Below are positions 8,566-16,696 of a stretch of 64,000 bases of DNA, one piece after another. The translations under genes were made by a program, and so were the position numbers. The notes below the pieces were generated by a model. It worked only from the letters and a program-made list of their open reading frames with translations. It searched no databases and was not told the DNA's origin. Within the stretch, counting starts at the first letter, position 1; each line of letters opens with the position of its first letter. Origin of the DNA: Lentilactobacillus otakiensis DSM 19908 = JCM 15040. GTDB taxonomy: Bacteria > Bacillota > Bacilli > Lactobacillales > Lactobacillaceae. The stretch is taken from NCBI RefSeq assembly GCF_001434145.1, contig NZ_AZED01000014.1, forward strand, positions 576,907 through 640,906, in the 5' to 3' direction.

Positions 8566-10374
8566 TTAATCATCTTTAATATCTAAAATATCTGTGCCGA
8601 AGATCTCGGCAGCTTTCTTCACGACTGGCTGACTTTCTGGATCCCCCTCTGTAGGGTTATCAGGCTCATCATCAGCCGAATCAACTTTTGGGTCGGCATT
8701 CTCAGTATTCTTTGAAACCGCTTTTTTTAGCTTATCCTTGTGATTGGTCAAATACTCCTTACGAATGTCCGGCCACTGATTTTCTGGGACAAAGACAATC
8801 TGAGGTGCCTTACCCACAATGCGATCAAGATTGTTCTCAAGGGCATCCTTCAAATCGGTATCTCCCTGTGCCTTTTGGTACAAGAACGGATACTCAAAGG
8901 CAACAATCACACCACCAGCACTGGCAGCTACCGGTGAAGAGACGTGCATAACAGCCCGTTGAGTCACGGATAAAGCCTTCATCAAATCAGGCCAAACTTC
9001 CTTAAACTGATTCAACTGCTTCCGAGTTGCCTTGCCTAATATTGGATAAATCTTTGCCAATTCAATGTGATTGTCCATTGTATGCGCATCCACACTGGGC
9101 TTTGCCGGCTCTGGTGTGCTGATGGTCGTTGTTTCAGTTGTTGGCGCTTGTTTAAGAGTATCGAGCTCTGATTTTAATTTAGCGACCTCTTGGGTTAGCT
9201 GCTGGATCTCTGTAGTCACTTGAGGGGTAACGGTGGTTTGAGGAGCTGGTTGAGGTGCAGCTGTGCCAGCCGCTTTAGGCTTTGGTGCATCATCCAAATG
9301 CGTAATTTTAACTGTTAAGACTTCCAAATAGACATCAGGATGGGCCGTATATCTTAAGGAATTAGAAATGTCATTTAATTCATTAATGATTTGATAGATT
9401 TCCTGATCACTGATCTGACCACTCAGTTTCTTGAACTTGTCGTCAATGATTCCCAGTTCCATCTCTTCAACGATTCCAGGATCCTGTTGATATAGAAGAA
9501 TATCTTGGCAGTAACTGGTCAAGTCCTCGATAAATCGACTGGCATCCTTGCCTTCGTCCAATATCTTCTGAATGGTAATCAGCGCACTCTTGGTATCTTT
9601 ATTAACAACTTGTTCGATATAGGTTGTCAATAACTCGTTGGTCACACTACCAGTGACAAGTAAAGCGTTCTCATAGGTGATTTTGTTATCCCCGTATGAC
9701 ATCGCTTGATCCAGGATACTCAATGCATCCCGCATCCCACCTTCAGCGGCTTTAGCGATTAATTTGAGTGCTTTATCATCATATTCAACCTTTTTTTGAT
9801 CAAGGATATATTCCATCCGTTCTAAAATATCCTGTGGTTTAATCCGCTTAAAATCAAACTTCTGGGTCCTGGAGATGATGGTTGCCGGGATTTTATGGGG
9901 CTCGGTAGTGGCCAGAATAAAGATGACATTTGCCGGTGGCTCTTCCAGTGTCTTCAATAAGGCATTAAATGCGCCTGTAGAGAGCATATGAACTTCATCA
10001 ATAATGTAGACCTTATAATCCGCTTGGGTTGGCGCATACTTTGCCTTATCCCGAATGTCCCGGATTTCCTCAACGCCGTTATTTGAAGCGGCATCAATTT
10101 CAATCACGTCGTTTAAACTACCCTCATTAATCGCCTTACAAGTCTCACATTGGTTACAAGGCTCACCATCTTTCAAATAGTGGCAGTTAACCGCTTTGGC
10201 AAATATTTTGGCAGCAGAAGTTTTCCCCGTCCCCCGTGGACCGGTAAATAAATAGGCATGACTCGTCTGTTTAGTAATTAAAGCATTTTTTAATGTTCGC
10301 GTGATGATCGATTGGCCGACGATTTCGTCAAATCGTTGTGGTCGCCAAACCCGATATAATGCCTGATAGCTCAT
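8566..10374 (-). CDS. dnaX: DNA polymerase III subunit gamma/tau
   Basis: Clamp-loader ATPase of the replisome. The AAA+ module shows Walker [10 protein letters not shown] (near residue 45), four zinc cysteines ([16 protein letters not shown]), Walker B IIDEVHML and the arginine finger region. A linker rich in Pro, Ala and Thr (near residues 360-430, including [12 protein letters not shown]) leads to the tau-type C-terminal domain. The start at 10374 follows GGAGGATTTAGTA; the five-codon-longer TTG form lies inside that ribosome site. Near residue 550 a run of seven A in the coding strand forms a possible slippery heptamer (see findings). Confidence 0.96.
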   Translation of the reverse strand: MSYQALYRVWRPQRFDEIVGQSIITRTLKNALITKQTSHAYLFTGPRGTGKTSAAKIFAKAVNCHYLKDGEPCNQCETCKAINEGSLNDVIEIDAASNNGVEEIRDIRDKAKYAPTQADYKVYIIDEVHMLSTGAFNALLKTLEEPPANVIFILATTEPHKIPATIISRTQKFDFKRIKPQDILERMEYILDQKKVEYDDKALKLIAKAAEGGMRDALSILDQAMSYGDNKITYENALLVTGSVTNELLTTYIEQVVNKDTKSALITIQKILDEGKDASRFIEDLTSYCQDILLYQQDPGIVEEMELGIIDDKFKKLSGQISDQEIYQIINELNDISNSLRYTAHPDVYLEVLTVKITHLDDAPKPKAAGTAAPQPAPQTTVTPQVTTEIQQLTQEVAKLKSELDTLKQAPTTETTTISTPEPAKPSVDAHTMDNHIELAKIYPILGKATRKQLNQFKEVWPDLMKALSVTQRAVMHVSSPVAASAGGVIVAFEYPFLYQKAQGDTDLKDALENNLDRIVGKAPQIVFVPENQWPDIRKEYLTNHKDKLKKAVSKNTENADPKVDSADDEPDNPTEGDPESQPVVKKAAEIFGTDILDIKDD

Positions 10375-10497
10375 TACTAAATCCTCCAAAATTGATTGCC
10401 AAATTCTTAAATTCGTTCATTTGAAACGTCTAAATAATTATATGATGAATTGGGCAAGAGTGCAATCAACGACCGTGACATCCCCACTAAATTTCTC

Positions 10498-10531
10498 GAA
10501 AAAAATGCTCTCAGCAAAATTTGCTGAGAGC
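10498..10531 (-). terminator. Terminator of the SRP RNA
   Basis: On the minus strand GCTCTCAGCAAA pairs with TTTGCTGAGAGC and is followed by ATTTTTTTC. It lies directly downstream of the SRP RNA. Confidence 0.88.
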
Positions 10532-10542
10532 GAAAGTTCTAT

Positions 10543-10638
10543 GTACAAGAGGCACAAGGTTGATGATACTTAGTGCTGCTTCCTTCCGGACCTGACACAA
10601 TTCGTAACCCGACCCTTGCCTCAGGGCCTTGCGGCAAT
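10543..10638 (-). ncRNA. ffs: Signal recognition particle RNA, small bacterial type
   Basis: Minus-strand sequence contains the invariant SRP core: GTCAGGTCCGGAAGGAAGC, then AGCAC, flanked by complementary arms (GCAAGGGTCGGGTT and the pairing strand near AACCTTGTGCC). It sits between tadA and dnaX, the conserved location of the scRNA gene in Bacilli, and is followed by a strong terminator. The ends are estimated to a few bases. It binds Ffh to target nascent membrane proteins. Confidence 0.93.
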
Positions 10639-10658
10639 ATCTATCATAACTTAAATGT

Positions 10659-11141
10659 TTAAGAATTGCCAGTCTTAATCTTTCTTTTCTTGCGGGCTGC
10701 TTTAAAAAAATCTTTCATGATTTGGGAAGATTGATCTGCTAAAACACCTTCAACAACGTGAACTTGGTGGTTAAGCCGAGAATCTTCTAAAACGGTGTAG
10801 AGACTTCTTGTCGCACCCGCTTTTGGATCGCGGGCACCGAAGCAAACATTTTTAATTCGTGAATTAATGATTGCACCCGAACACATCAGACAGGGTTCGA
10901 TCGTCACGTAAAGATCACAATCAACCAGTCGCCAACTTTGTAAGGCACGGCAGGCCTCCTCAATTGCTAAAACTTCAGCATGGGCAATGCCATCATTCAG
11001 ATGTTCACGGAGGTTGTGCCCACGGCCAACGATCAGACCGTTATGAACAACGACTGCGCCGATTGGAACTTCACCAATCATGTATGCTTTTTGAGCCTCG
11101 ACTAAAGCAGCCTTCATAAAACGACTATCAGCTTGAAACAT
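10659..11141 (-). CDS. tadA: tRNA-specific adenosine deaminase TadA
   Basis: Converts A34 to inosine in tRNA, classically tRNA-Arg(ACG). The zinc site is complete: HAEVLAIEEA (His and catalytic Glu, near residue 55) and PCLMCSGAI (two Cys, near residue 86). 160 residues. The start has GTGAGGGCTCAAA ahead. The gene is of special interest because this window also carries a tRNA-Leu with A34 (45593-45678), which could be a second substrate. Confidence 0.95.
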   Translation of the reverse strand: MFQADSRFMKAALVEAQKAYMIGEVPIGAVVVHNGLIVGRGHNLREHLNDGIAHAEVLAIEEACRALQSWRLVDCDLYVTIEPCLMCSGAIINSRIKNVCFGARDPKAGATRSLYTVLEDSRLNHQVHVVEGVLADQSSQIMKDFFKAARKKRKIKTGNS

Positions 11142-11153
11142 TTTGAGCCCTCA

Positions 11154-11762
11154 CTATTTCTTAATGCTTTGTAAAATGTAGTATCCCTTATCTCTTTTTA
11201 AAATTGTGCAGTTTCCAAATAACTTTGTCATTAATTTTTTTGCTGACGGCGCCCCTTGCTTCTTCTGCAAAACAACAGTTAGTGTTCCACCGTCGACCAA
11301 ATGATCAACAGCTCCGGAGATCATCGCATCAACGACTTTTTTACCCGCTCTAACGGGTGGATTGGTGATAATTGCGGCATAATCATCCTTGATTGCTTCA
11401 TATATGTCGCTCTCAAAGATGTGCACATTCTCAACGCGATTTTCCGCGGCATTCTGTTTGGCCAATTCCAACGCCAATTCGTTGACGTCAACCATATCGA
11501 TTTGGCGTGCGGGAAATGCTTTGGCGATTGAAATTCCGATCGGACCATATCCGGTACCCATGTCTAAAAGCTTACCGTCAGGAATGATGTCATAGTTAAT
11601 GTTGTTCACCAAGACACGACTGCCGTAATCAACCGTATGCTTAGAAAACACACCGTTGTCAGAAGTGAACACTAAGTTGTTTCCAAGCAACACAAAGTTC
11701 CATGTGATCGGTTGGGATTCAACATCTGGATGCTTGGAATAGTAAAATGAATTGTCTGTCAT
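11154..11762 (-). CDS. Class I SAM-dependent methyltransferase, RsmC/YbxB-like
   Basis: 202 residues. The SAM-binding motif is LLDMGTGYGPIGISIAKAFP near residue 65, an acidic residue ends the second strand (IDMVDVNELA), and the catalytic NPP motif is ITNPPVRAGKKV near residue 130, as in enzymes that methylate guanine N2 in rRNA. Such proteins are usually named 16S rRNA (guanine1207-N2)-methyltransferase RsmC-like in Firmicutes. The exact substrate is not shown here. TAGGAGATTTTT precedes the ATG. It lies immediately upstream of tadA. Confidence 0.88.
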   Translation of the reverse strand: MTDNSFYYSKHPDVESQPITWNFVLLGNNLVFTSDNGVFSKHTVDYGSRVLVNNINYDIIPDGKLLDMGTGYGPIGISIAKAFPARQIDMVDVNELALELAKQNAAENRVENVHIFESDIYEAIKDDYAAIITNPPVRAGKKVVDAMISGAVDHLVDGGTLTVVLQKKQGAPSAKKLMTKLFGNCTILKRDKGYYILQSIKK

Positions 11763-11824
11763 AAAAATCTCCTATTTTGTCTTTCACAATCGTTACCCAT
11801 ATTTGGTGCTTACAATTAGTTTTA

Positions 11825-11840
11825 TCACAATATATTGTGT
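11825..11840. promoter_or_regulatory. NrdR box 1
   Basis: TCACAATATATTGTGT matches the palindromic NrdR consensus (acaCwATATaTwGtgt). Its centre is 32 bp from that of box 2, about three helical turns on the same face, as NrdR pairs usually are. It lies upstream of nrdH. Confidence 0.88.
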
Positions 11841-11848
11841 TTTAATCG

Positions 11849-11876
11849 TTGCATTTCACACTATTTAGTGTAAACT
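11849..11876 (+). promoter_or_regulatory. Candidate nrdH promoter
   Basis: TTGCAT as -35 and TAAACT as -10, 16 bp apart. The second NrdR box lies between and over these hexamers, so NrdR binding would block RNA polymerase. The hexamers are only moderately close to consensus. Confidence 0.55.
11857..11872. promoter_or_regulatory. NrdR box 2
   Basis: CACACTATTTAGTGTA, containing the exact palindrome ACACTA-TT-TAGTGT, resembles the NrdR consensus. Paired with box 1 it marks this operon as repressed by NrdR when dATP is plentiful. Confidence 0.85.
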
Positions 11877-11920
11877 TGAATCATAAATTAAATTTTAACG
11901 AAACAGGGGAAGTGTTTATA

Positions 11921-12151
11921 ATGGCTAAAATTACACTATATTCAAAGAACAACTGCATGCAATGCAAAATGACGAAACGTTACCTTTCAGAACACAATGT
12001 TCAATTTGAGGAACACAACATCAACGAGCAACCACAATATATTGATTACCTCAAGCAACGAGGCTTCATGGCTGTACCCGTTGTTGATGTTGATGGTAAG
12101 CAAGCATTCAGCGGCTTTAGACCAGATCAACTCCAGTCGATTGCCGGCTAA
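11921..12151 (+). CDS. nrdH: Glutaredoxin-like protein NrdH
   Basis: Thiol donor for the class Ib ribonucleotide reductase. 76 residues with the redox motif CMQCKMTKRYL near residue 11-14 and a cis-Pro/GFxAVPVVD region near residue 50. The ATG at 11921 follows AGGGGAAGTGTTTATA; the in-frame ATG at 11849 lies inside the regulatory region between the NrdR boxes and is not used. First gene of nrdHEF. A terminator-like hairpin separates it from nrdE. Confidence 0.95.
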   Translation: MAKITLYSKNNCMQCKMTKRYLSEHNVQFEEHNINEQPQYIDYLKQRGFMAVPVVDVDGKQAFSGFRPDQLQSIAG

Positions 12152-12189
12152 TTGCCTTTATCCATTCTAACATATTGATTTTAGATTAG

Positions 12190-12223
12190 CGGGCGAAACC
12201 ACAAACGGTCTCGCCCCCTTTTA
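12190..12223 (+). terminator. Terminator-like hairpin between nrdH and nrdE
   Basis: GGGCGAAACC pairs with GGTCTCGCCC around the loop ACAAAC, then CCTTTTATT. The T run is short, so it could be a partial terminator that lowers nrdEF relative to nrdH, or an RNA processing or stability site. Confidence 0.6.
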
Positions 12224-12255
12224 TTCCTAATTCCTAAGAAAGCGTGGTACTAAAT

Positions 12256-14421
12256 ATGTCACTTCACAACCTAAAGGATGTTACATACTTCGACTTGAAC
12301 AATGAAATTAACATCCCAGTCAATGGTCAAATCCCATTGCAAAAAGATCAGGAAGCCCTCCAAGCTTTCCTGAAAGAAAACGTTCAGCCAAACCTGATGA
12401 AGTTTGACAGTATTAAGGATCGTTTTGATTACTTAATCGAAAACAATTACTATGAAGCAGATTTCGTTAACAAGTATCAGATGTCATTCATTGAAAAATT
12501 ATATCAATATTTGAACGATCAAAACTTCCATTTCAAATCATTCATGGCAGCCTATAAATTCTATGCCCAATATGCGTTGAAAACAAACGACAACGATTCA
12601 TATTTGGAAAGCTTTTTGGATAGAGTTGCTGCTAATGCGCTCTTCTTCGCCGATGGTGATGAAAAGCTTGCCATGGACTTGGCTGACGAAATTGTTCATC
12701 AACGTTACCAACCTGCCACCCCAAGCTTCCTGAATGCCGGACGTGAAAATCGTGGTGAGTTTGTTTCATGTTTCTTGATCCAAACGACCGACGACATGAA
12801 TACGATTGGTCGAACAATCAACTCAGCTCTCCAACTCTCAAGAATTGGTGGTGGAGTTGGGATTAATCTTTCCAATCTTCGTGAGGCCGGCGCACCCATC
12901 AAACATATTGAAGGGGCAGCTTCCGGTGTTGTTCCAGTTATGAAGCTGTTGGAAGACAGTTTTTCATACTCGAACCAGTTGGGCCAACGTCAAGGTGCCG
13001 GTGTGGTCTATCTATCCGTCTTTCATCCAGACATTATTGAATTTTTGGGTGCAAAAAAGGAAAACGCAGACGAAAAGATCCGTTTGAAGACTCTTTCGCT
13101 TGGCGTCACCGTTCCTGACAAGTTTTATCAACTAATCAAAGCAAATGCCGATATGTATTTGTTCAGCCCTTACGATGTAGAACGCGAGTACGGTGTGCCA
13201 TTCTCATATGTCGACATTACAAAGGAATATGACAATTTAGTTGCTAATGACAAGATCTCTAAAAAGAAGATTAAAGCACGAGACTTGGAAACTGAAATTA
13301 GTAAGCTTCAACAAGAATCCGGTTACCCCTACATCATTAATATTGACACTGCCAATCGCGACAATCCAATTGCCGGTCGCATTGTAATGAGTAACCTGTG
13401 TTCAGAAATTCTCCAAGTTCAGACCCCGTCGACTGTTGATAACCAACAGCATTACATTAAAATGGGCAAAGATATCTCATGTAACTTGGGATCAACCAAT
13501 ATCAATAATATGATGGCTGGCGATGATTTCGGCCACTCCGTTGAAAGCATGGTTCGAGCACTAACATTTGTCACTGACCATTCCAATATCGACGTTGTAC
13601 CATCAATCCAAAAGGGTAATAAAGAGTCCCATTCAATCGGCTTAGGTGGTATGGGTCTCCACAGCTTTTTGGCTAAACATCATATGTATTATGGTTCACC
13701 AGAATCAGTTGAGTTCACCAGCGTTTACTTCATGCTTTTAAACTATTGGAGCCTAGTTGCATCTAACAAGATCGCCAAAGAACGCAAAGAAACATTTGGC
13801 AACTTCGAAAACAGCAAGTATGCTGATGGAAGTTACTTCGATAAGTATCTTGATGAATCATTTGCACCAAAGTCCGCTGAAGTTAAAGCATTGTTTAAAG
13901 ACGACTGGATTCCTTCAAAAGAAGATTGGGAAGCTCTCAAAGAATCAGTCATGAAATACGGTCTCTACCACCAAAACCGTCTGGCAGTCGCTCCTAATGG
14001 TTCAATTTCATACATCAATGACACCACTGCCAGCCTTCATCCAATCATCAACCGGATTGAAGAACGACAAGAGTCAAAGATCGGTAAGATCTATTACCCA
14101 GCGCCATACCTTTCAAACGATACCATGCCTTACTACACATCAGCCTATGATATGGATATGCGCAAAGTCATTGATATCTACGCCGCCGCTCAGGAGCATA
14201 TTGATCAAGGCATGGCATTGACCCTCTTTATGCGTTCAACGATCCCAGAAGGATTGTATGAATGGAAAAATGGTCGGACAGACAAGATGACCACTCGAGA
14301 CTTGAACATTTTGAGAAACTACGCCTACAAAAAAGGTGTTAAATCAATTTATTACATTCGAACTTTCACTGATGATCAACAAGAAGTTGGCTCTAATGAG
14401 TGTGAAAGCTGCGTCATTTAA
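12256..14421 (+). CDS. nrdE: Class Ib ribonucleotide reductase, alpha subunit NrdE
   Basis: Reduces ribonucleoside diphosphates to deoxy forms, with NrdF as radical partner. 721 residues. Visible features include PATPSFLNAGRENRGEFVSCFLIQ (active-site Cys), NLCSEILQ (second active-site Cys), SCNLGSTN, and the C-terminal shuttle pair CESCVI that takes electrons from NrdH. It lacks the extra N-terminal ATP-cone of class Ia. I use the ATG at 12256; an in-frame GTG four codons upstream shares the same weak AAGAAAG site. The lack of a nrdI gene in the cluster is noted under findings. Confidence 0.96.
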   Translation: MSLHNLKDVTYFDLNNEINIPVNGQIPLQKDQEALQAFLKENVQPNLMKFDSIKDRFDYLIENNYYEADFVNKYQMSFIEKLYQYLNDQNFHFKSFMAAYKFYAQYALKTNDNDSYLESFLDRVAANALFFADGDEKLAMDLADEIVHQRYQPATPSFLNAGRENRGEFVSCFLIQTTDDMNTIGRTINSALQLSRIGGGVGINLSNLREAGAPIKHIEGAASGVVPVMKLLEDSFSYSNQLGQRQGAGVVYLSVFHPDIIEFLGAKKENADEKIRLKTLSLGVTVPDKFYQLIKANADMYLFSPYDVEREYGVPFSYVDITKEYDNLVANDKISKKKIKARDLETEISKLQQESGYPYIINIDTANRDNPIAGRIVMSNLCSEILQVQTPSTVDNQQHYIKMGKDISCNLGSTNINNMMAGDDFGHSVESMVRALTFVTDHSNIDVVPSIQKGNKESHSIGLGGMGLHSFLAKHHMYYGSPESVEFTSVYFMLLNYWSLVASNKIAKERKETFGNFENSKYADGSYFDKYLDESFAPKSAEVKALFKDDWIPSKEDWEALKESVMKYGLYHQNRLAVAPNGSISYINDTTASLHPIINRIEERQESKIGKIYYPAPYLSNDTMPYYTSAYDMDMRKVIDIYAAAQEHIDQGMALTLFMRSTIPEGLYEWKNGRTDKMTTRDLNILRNYAYKKGVKSIYYIRTFTDDQQEVGSNECESCVI

Positions 14422-14432
14422 AGGAGAAATTC

Positions 14433-15389
14433 ATGACTGAGAATTATAAAGCAATTAATTGGAACGCCATCGATGACCAAATCGACAAGGCAACTTGGGA
14501 AAAGTTAACTGAACAGTTCTGGCTGGATACCCGGATCCCATTGTCAAACGATTTATCAGATTGGCGGACTTTAGACCAAGACCATCAGTGGGTGGTTGGC
14601 CACGTATTTGGCGGCTTAACCTTGTTGGATACCCTTCAATCGCAAGAAGGAATGGCTTCATTGCGTAAAGATGTTCAAACCCAGCATGAAACAGCTGTTT
14701 TGAATAACATTCAATTCATGGAATCCGTCCACGCCAAAAGTTATTCATCAATCTTCTCGACGTTAAACACCCCAGACCAAATTGATGAAATCTTCGACTG
14801 GAGTGACAGTGAAGAATTCTTACAAAACAAAGCAATCAAGATTCGTGATATCTATGCCAACGAACCAGATCCATTAAAGAAGAAAGTCGCCAGTGTCTTC
14901 TTGGAAACCTTCCTGTTCTATTCTGGGTTCTATACCCCACTATGGTACTTGGGTCATAATAAGATCCCTAACGTCGCCGAAATCATCAAATTGATTCTCC
15001 GTGACGAATCAGTCCACGGGACTTACATTGGCTACAAATTCCAAATTGGCTACAACCAGTTACCAAAGGAAAAACAAGAAGATATGAAGAACTGGATTTA
15101 TGATTTCTTGTATAAACTGTACGGAAATGAAGAAAAGTATACCCATATCTTGTACGACCAAACTGGCTGGACTGAAGATGTATTGACCTTTATCCGTTAC
15201 AATGCCAACAAGGCGCTAATGAACTTGGGTCAAGATCCCCTCTTCCCTGATACGGCAGAGGACGTCAACCCGGTGGTCATGAACGGAATTTCAACTTCAA
15301 CGGCAAACCATGATTTCTTCTCACAGGTAGGGAACGGTTATCTGTTAGGAAACGTGGAGTCAATGAAGGATTCGGATTACGATATTTAG
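14433..15389 (+). CDS. nrdF: Class Ib ribonucleotide reductase, beta subunit NrdF
   Basis: Holds the dimetal site and tyrosyl radical. The 318 residues show MESVHAKSYS (Glu and His ligands, near residue 95) and RDESVHGTYIGYKFQ (near residue 190). Starts 11 bases after nrdE with AAGGAG, so it is co-translated. It ends in TAG, whose last bases are also the first bases of the palindromic repeat element copy B. NrdF normally needs the flavodoxin NrdI for its Mn cofactor; no nrdI lies in this window. Confidence 0.96.
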   Translation: MTENYKAINWNAIDDQIDKATWEKLTEQFWLDTRIPLSNDLSDWRTLDQDHQWVVGHVFGGLTLLDTLQSQEGMASLRKDVQTQHETAVLNNIQFMESVHAKSYSSIFSTLNTPDQIDEIFDWSDSEEFLQNKAIKIRDIYANEPDPLKKKVASVFLETFLFYSGFYTPLWYLGHNKIPNVAEIIKLILRDESVHGTYIGYKFQIGYNQLPKEKQEDMKNWIYDFLYKLYGNEEKYTHILYDQTGWTEDVLTFIRYNANKALMNLGQDPLFPDTAEDVNPVVMNGISTSTANHDFFSQVGNGYLLGNVESMKDSDYDI

Positions 15390-15515
15390 AGTGTGACGAG
15401 ACCCGGTTAGGGCCCAGAGCATAAGTAATTAAAGCCAATGATGAACGGTTCTTGTTCGTCGTTGGCTTTAATTACTTATGTGGCCGGGCCCTGGGTCATC
15501 GGAACACGTTTCCAC
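15388..15515 (+). repeat. Palindromic repeat element, copy B
   Basis: The nrdF stop codon TAG runs into the element end AGAGTGTGACGAGACCCGG. The core is an inverted repeat of 27 bases (15420-15446 against 15454-15480) with two mismatches that would be G-U pairs in RNA, enclosed by AGGGCCC/GGGCCCT. The far end is CGGAACACGTTTCCAC. The inner palindrome has no sequence in common with copy A. Function unknown. Confidence 0.82.
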
Positions 15516-15543
15516 AAAATAACATCCAAATAACCACCAAAGA

Positions 15544-15590
15544 AAGGCTGATACAACTCCCAACCAGGAATTGTATCAGCCTTATTTGTA
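15544..15590. terminator. Bidirectional terminator between nrdF and ldhD
   Basis: AAGGCTGATACAA pairs perfectly with TTGTATCAGCCTT over a 14-base loop, with T-rich flanks on both strands. It lies between two convergent genes. Confidence 0.85.
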
Positions 15591-15601
15591 TCTAACAATA
15601 T

Positions 15602-16597
15602 CTAATCCACCAGATCTGCTGGTATCTTTCCGCTCATCATCATTTCCAGATTTCCCAACGAAATATCAATCATATTCTTAACAGCTTCACTGGTATGGAA
15701 CGCAGAATGCGGTGTAATCAAAACATTTGGCATCATTGAGAGTTTCAATACATCCGGATTCGTCACCTGTTTGGTGGACCTGGAATCCTGCAGATCAGCA
15801 GACTCATTTTCAATAGTATCAATTCCAGCACCGGCAATCTCACCACTTTGCAGCGCATACATCAAATCATCAGTGTCAACAATTGATCCCCGAGCCGTAT
15901 TAATCAGCAGTGCAGTATCCTTCATCTGCTCAAACACTTCATGATTAAATTGGTGGTAATTGGCTTCAGTTGCGGGCATATGAATGCTGATAATATCGCT
16001 TTGATTATATAGATCGTCAAGACTCTTGACATATACAAACGATTCATCAGTCGTTTTTTGTGGATACTTGTCATAGGCAATAACGCTTGCCCCCAGACCT
16101 TTAAACAACTTAATGGCTGCACGTCCAATTCGCCCGGTTCCAAGGACACCGACAGTCTGCTCACTCATCAATCGTCCCATAAAATTTGGTGAGAAGTGAA
16201 ACTGATGTTTTTGATCTAATTGCTGACGCATGTAGCCAACTTTTCTTGATAAATAAAGGGACATCATCACAGCAAATTCAGCAATACTTTCAGGGCTGTA
16301 TGCAGGGACATTGGTAATCCGGACGCCATTTTCCTTGGCAGCTGGAAGATCAATATTATCAACCCCAACGTTGCGCAATGACAAATATTTAATTCCCATT
16401 TTTTTAAATGATTCAAATAATTCAGCAGAATATGGAATTGTTTGGAGGCATGAAACACCATCAAACCCAGCGGCTTCTTCGACCGTTTCTTGATTCAAAG
16501 TGGTTGTCGTGTACTTGACTTCGATACCATGATCCTTCCCCCACTTCTCGATGAATGGGATTTCGTCATCCCGGACGTTATACACAATAAATTTCAT
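15602..16597 (-). CDS. ldhD: D-lactate dehydrogenase (D-2-hydroxyacid dehydrogenase)
   Basis: NAD-dependent reduction of pyruvate to D-lactate. 331 residues. The NAD-binding Rossmann motif is VGVLGTGRIGRAA near residue 148-160; the catalytic set is Arg in INTARGSIV, Glu in IDTIENES and His in ITPHSAFH, all present. The N-terminal segment SLRNVGVDNIDLPAA is the D-LDH family hallmark. A related 2-hydroxyisocaproate dehydrogenase cannot be excluded by sequence alone. A cre site overlaps its candidate promoter, so carbon catabolite control is likely. It lies downstream of galT but behind a terminator. Confidence 0.9.
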   Translation of the reverse strand: MKFIVYNVRDDEIPFIEKWGKDHGIEVKYTTTTLNQETVEEAAGFDGVSCLQTIPYSAELFESFKKMGIKYLSLRNVGVDNIDLPAAKENGVRITNVPAYSPESIAEFAVMMSLYLSRKVGYMRQQLDQKHQFHFSPNFMGRLMSEQTVGVLGTGRIGRAAIKLFKGLGASVIAYDKYPQKTTDESFVYVKSLDDLYNQSDIISIHMPATEANYHQFNHEVFEQMKDTALLINTARGSIVDTDDLMYALQSGEIAGAGIDTIENESADLQDSRSTKQVTNPDVLKLSMMPNVLITPHSAFHTSEAVKNMIDISLGNLEMMMSGKIPADLVD

Positions 16598-16624
16598 AAT
16601 TGCCTCCTAATTTAGTTGCAAATT

Positions 16625-16639
16625 TGTTTCCGCTTCCAT
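16625..16639 (-). promoter_or_regulatory. cre site (CcpA) before ldhD
   Basis: Minus strand ATGGAAGCGGAAACA fits the general cre consensus WTGnAAnCGnWnnCW at every fixed position. It overlaps the -10 of the candidate ldhD promoter, so bound CcpA should repress. Confidence 0.72.
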
Positions 16640-16667
16640 TTTACCAAAAAAATGAGGTTGGTGACAA
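16638..16667 (-). promoter_or_regulatory. Candidate ldhD promoter within a terminator
   Basis: Minus strand TTGTCA (16662-16667) and TAAAAT (16638-16643), 18 bp apart. The -35 lies in the 3' arm of the galT terminator and the spacer contains its T run. A compact arrangement with only about 40 bases to the ldhD start. Confidence 0.6.
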
Positions 16668-16690
16668 AACACGTTTGTCCCAACCCCATC
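16645..16690 (-). terminator. Terminator of the gal operon
   Basis: Minus strand: GGGGTTGGGACAAAC pairs with TTTTGTCACCAACCTC, followed by ATTTTTTT. It belongs to the group of hairpins that share a GGGACAAA core (also at 801, 42125, 56672). Confidence 0.85.
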
Positions 16691-16696
16691 ATGATG

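Noticed and set aside
10445..10480. AAGAGTGCAATCAACGACCG resembles the left end of the repeat elements
   Set aside because: Only about nine bases match, there is no palindrome and no right end.
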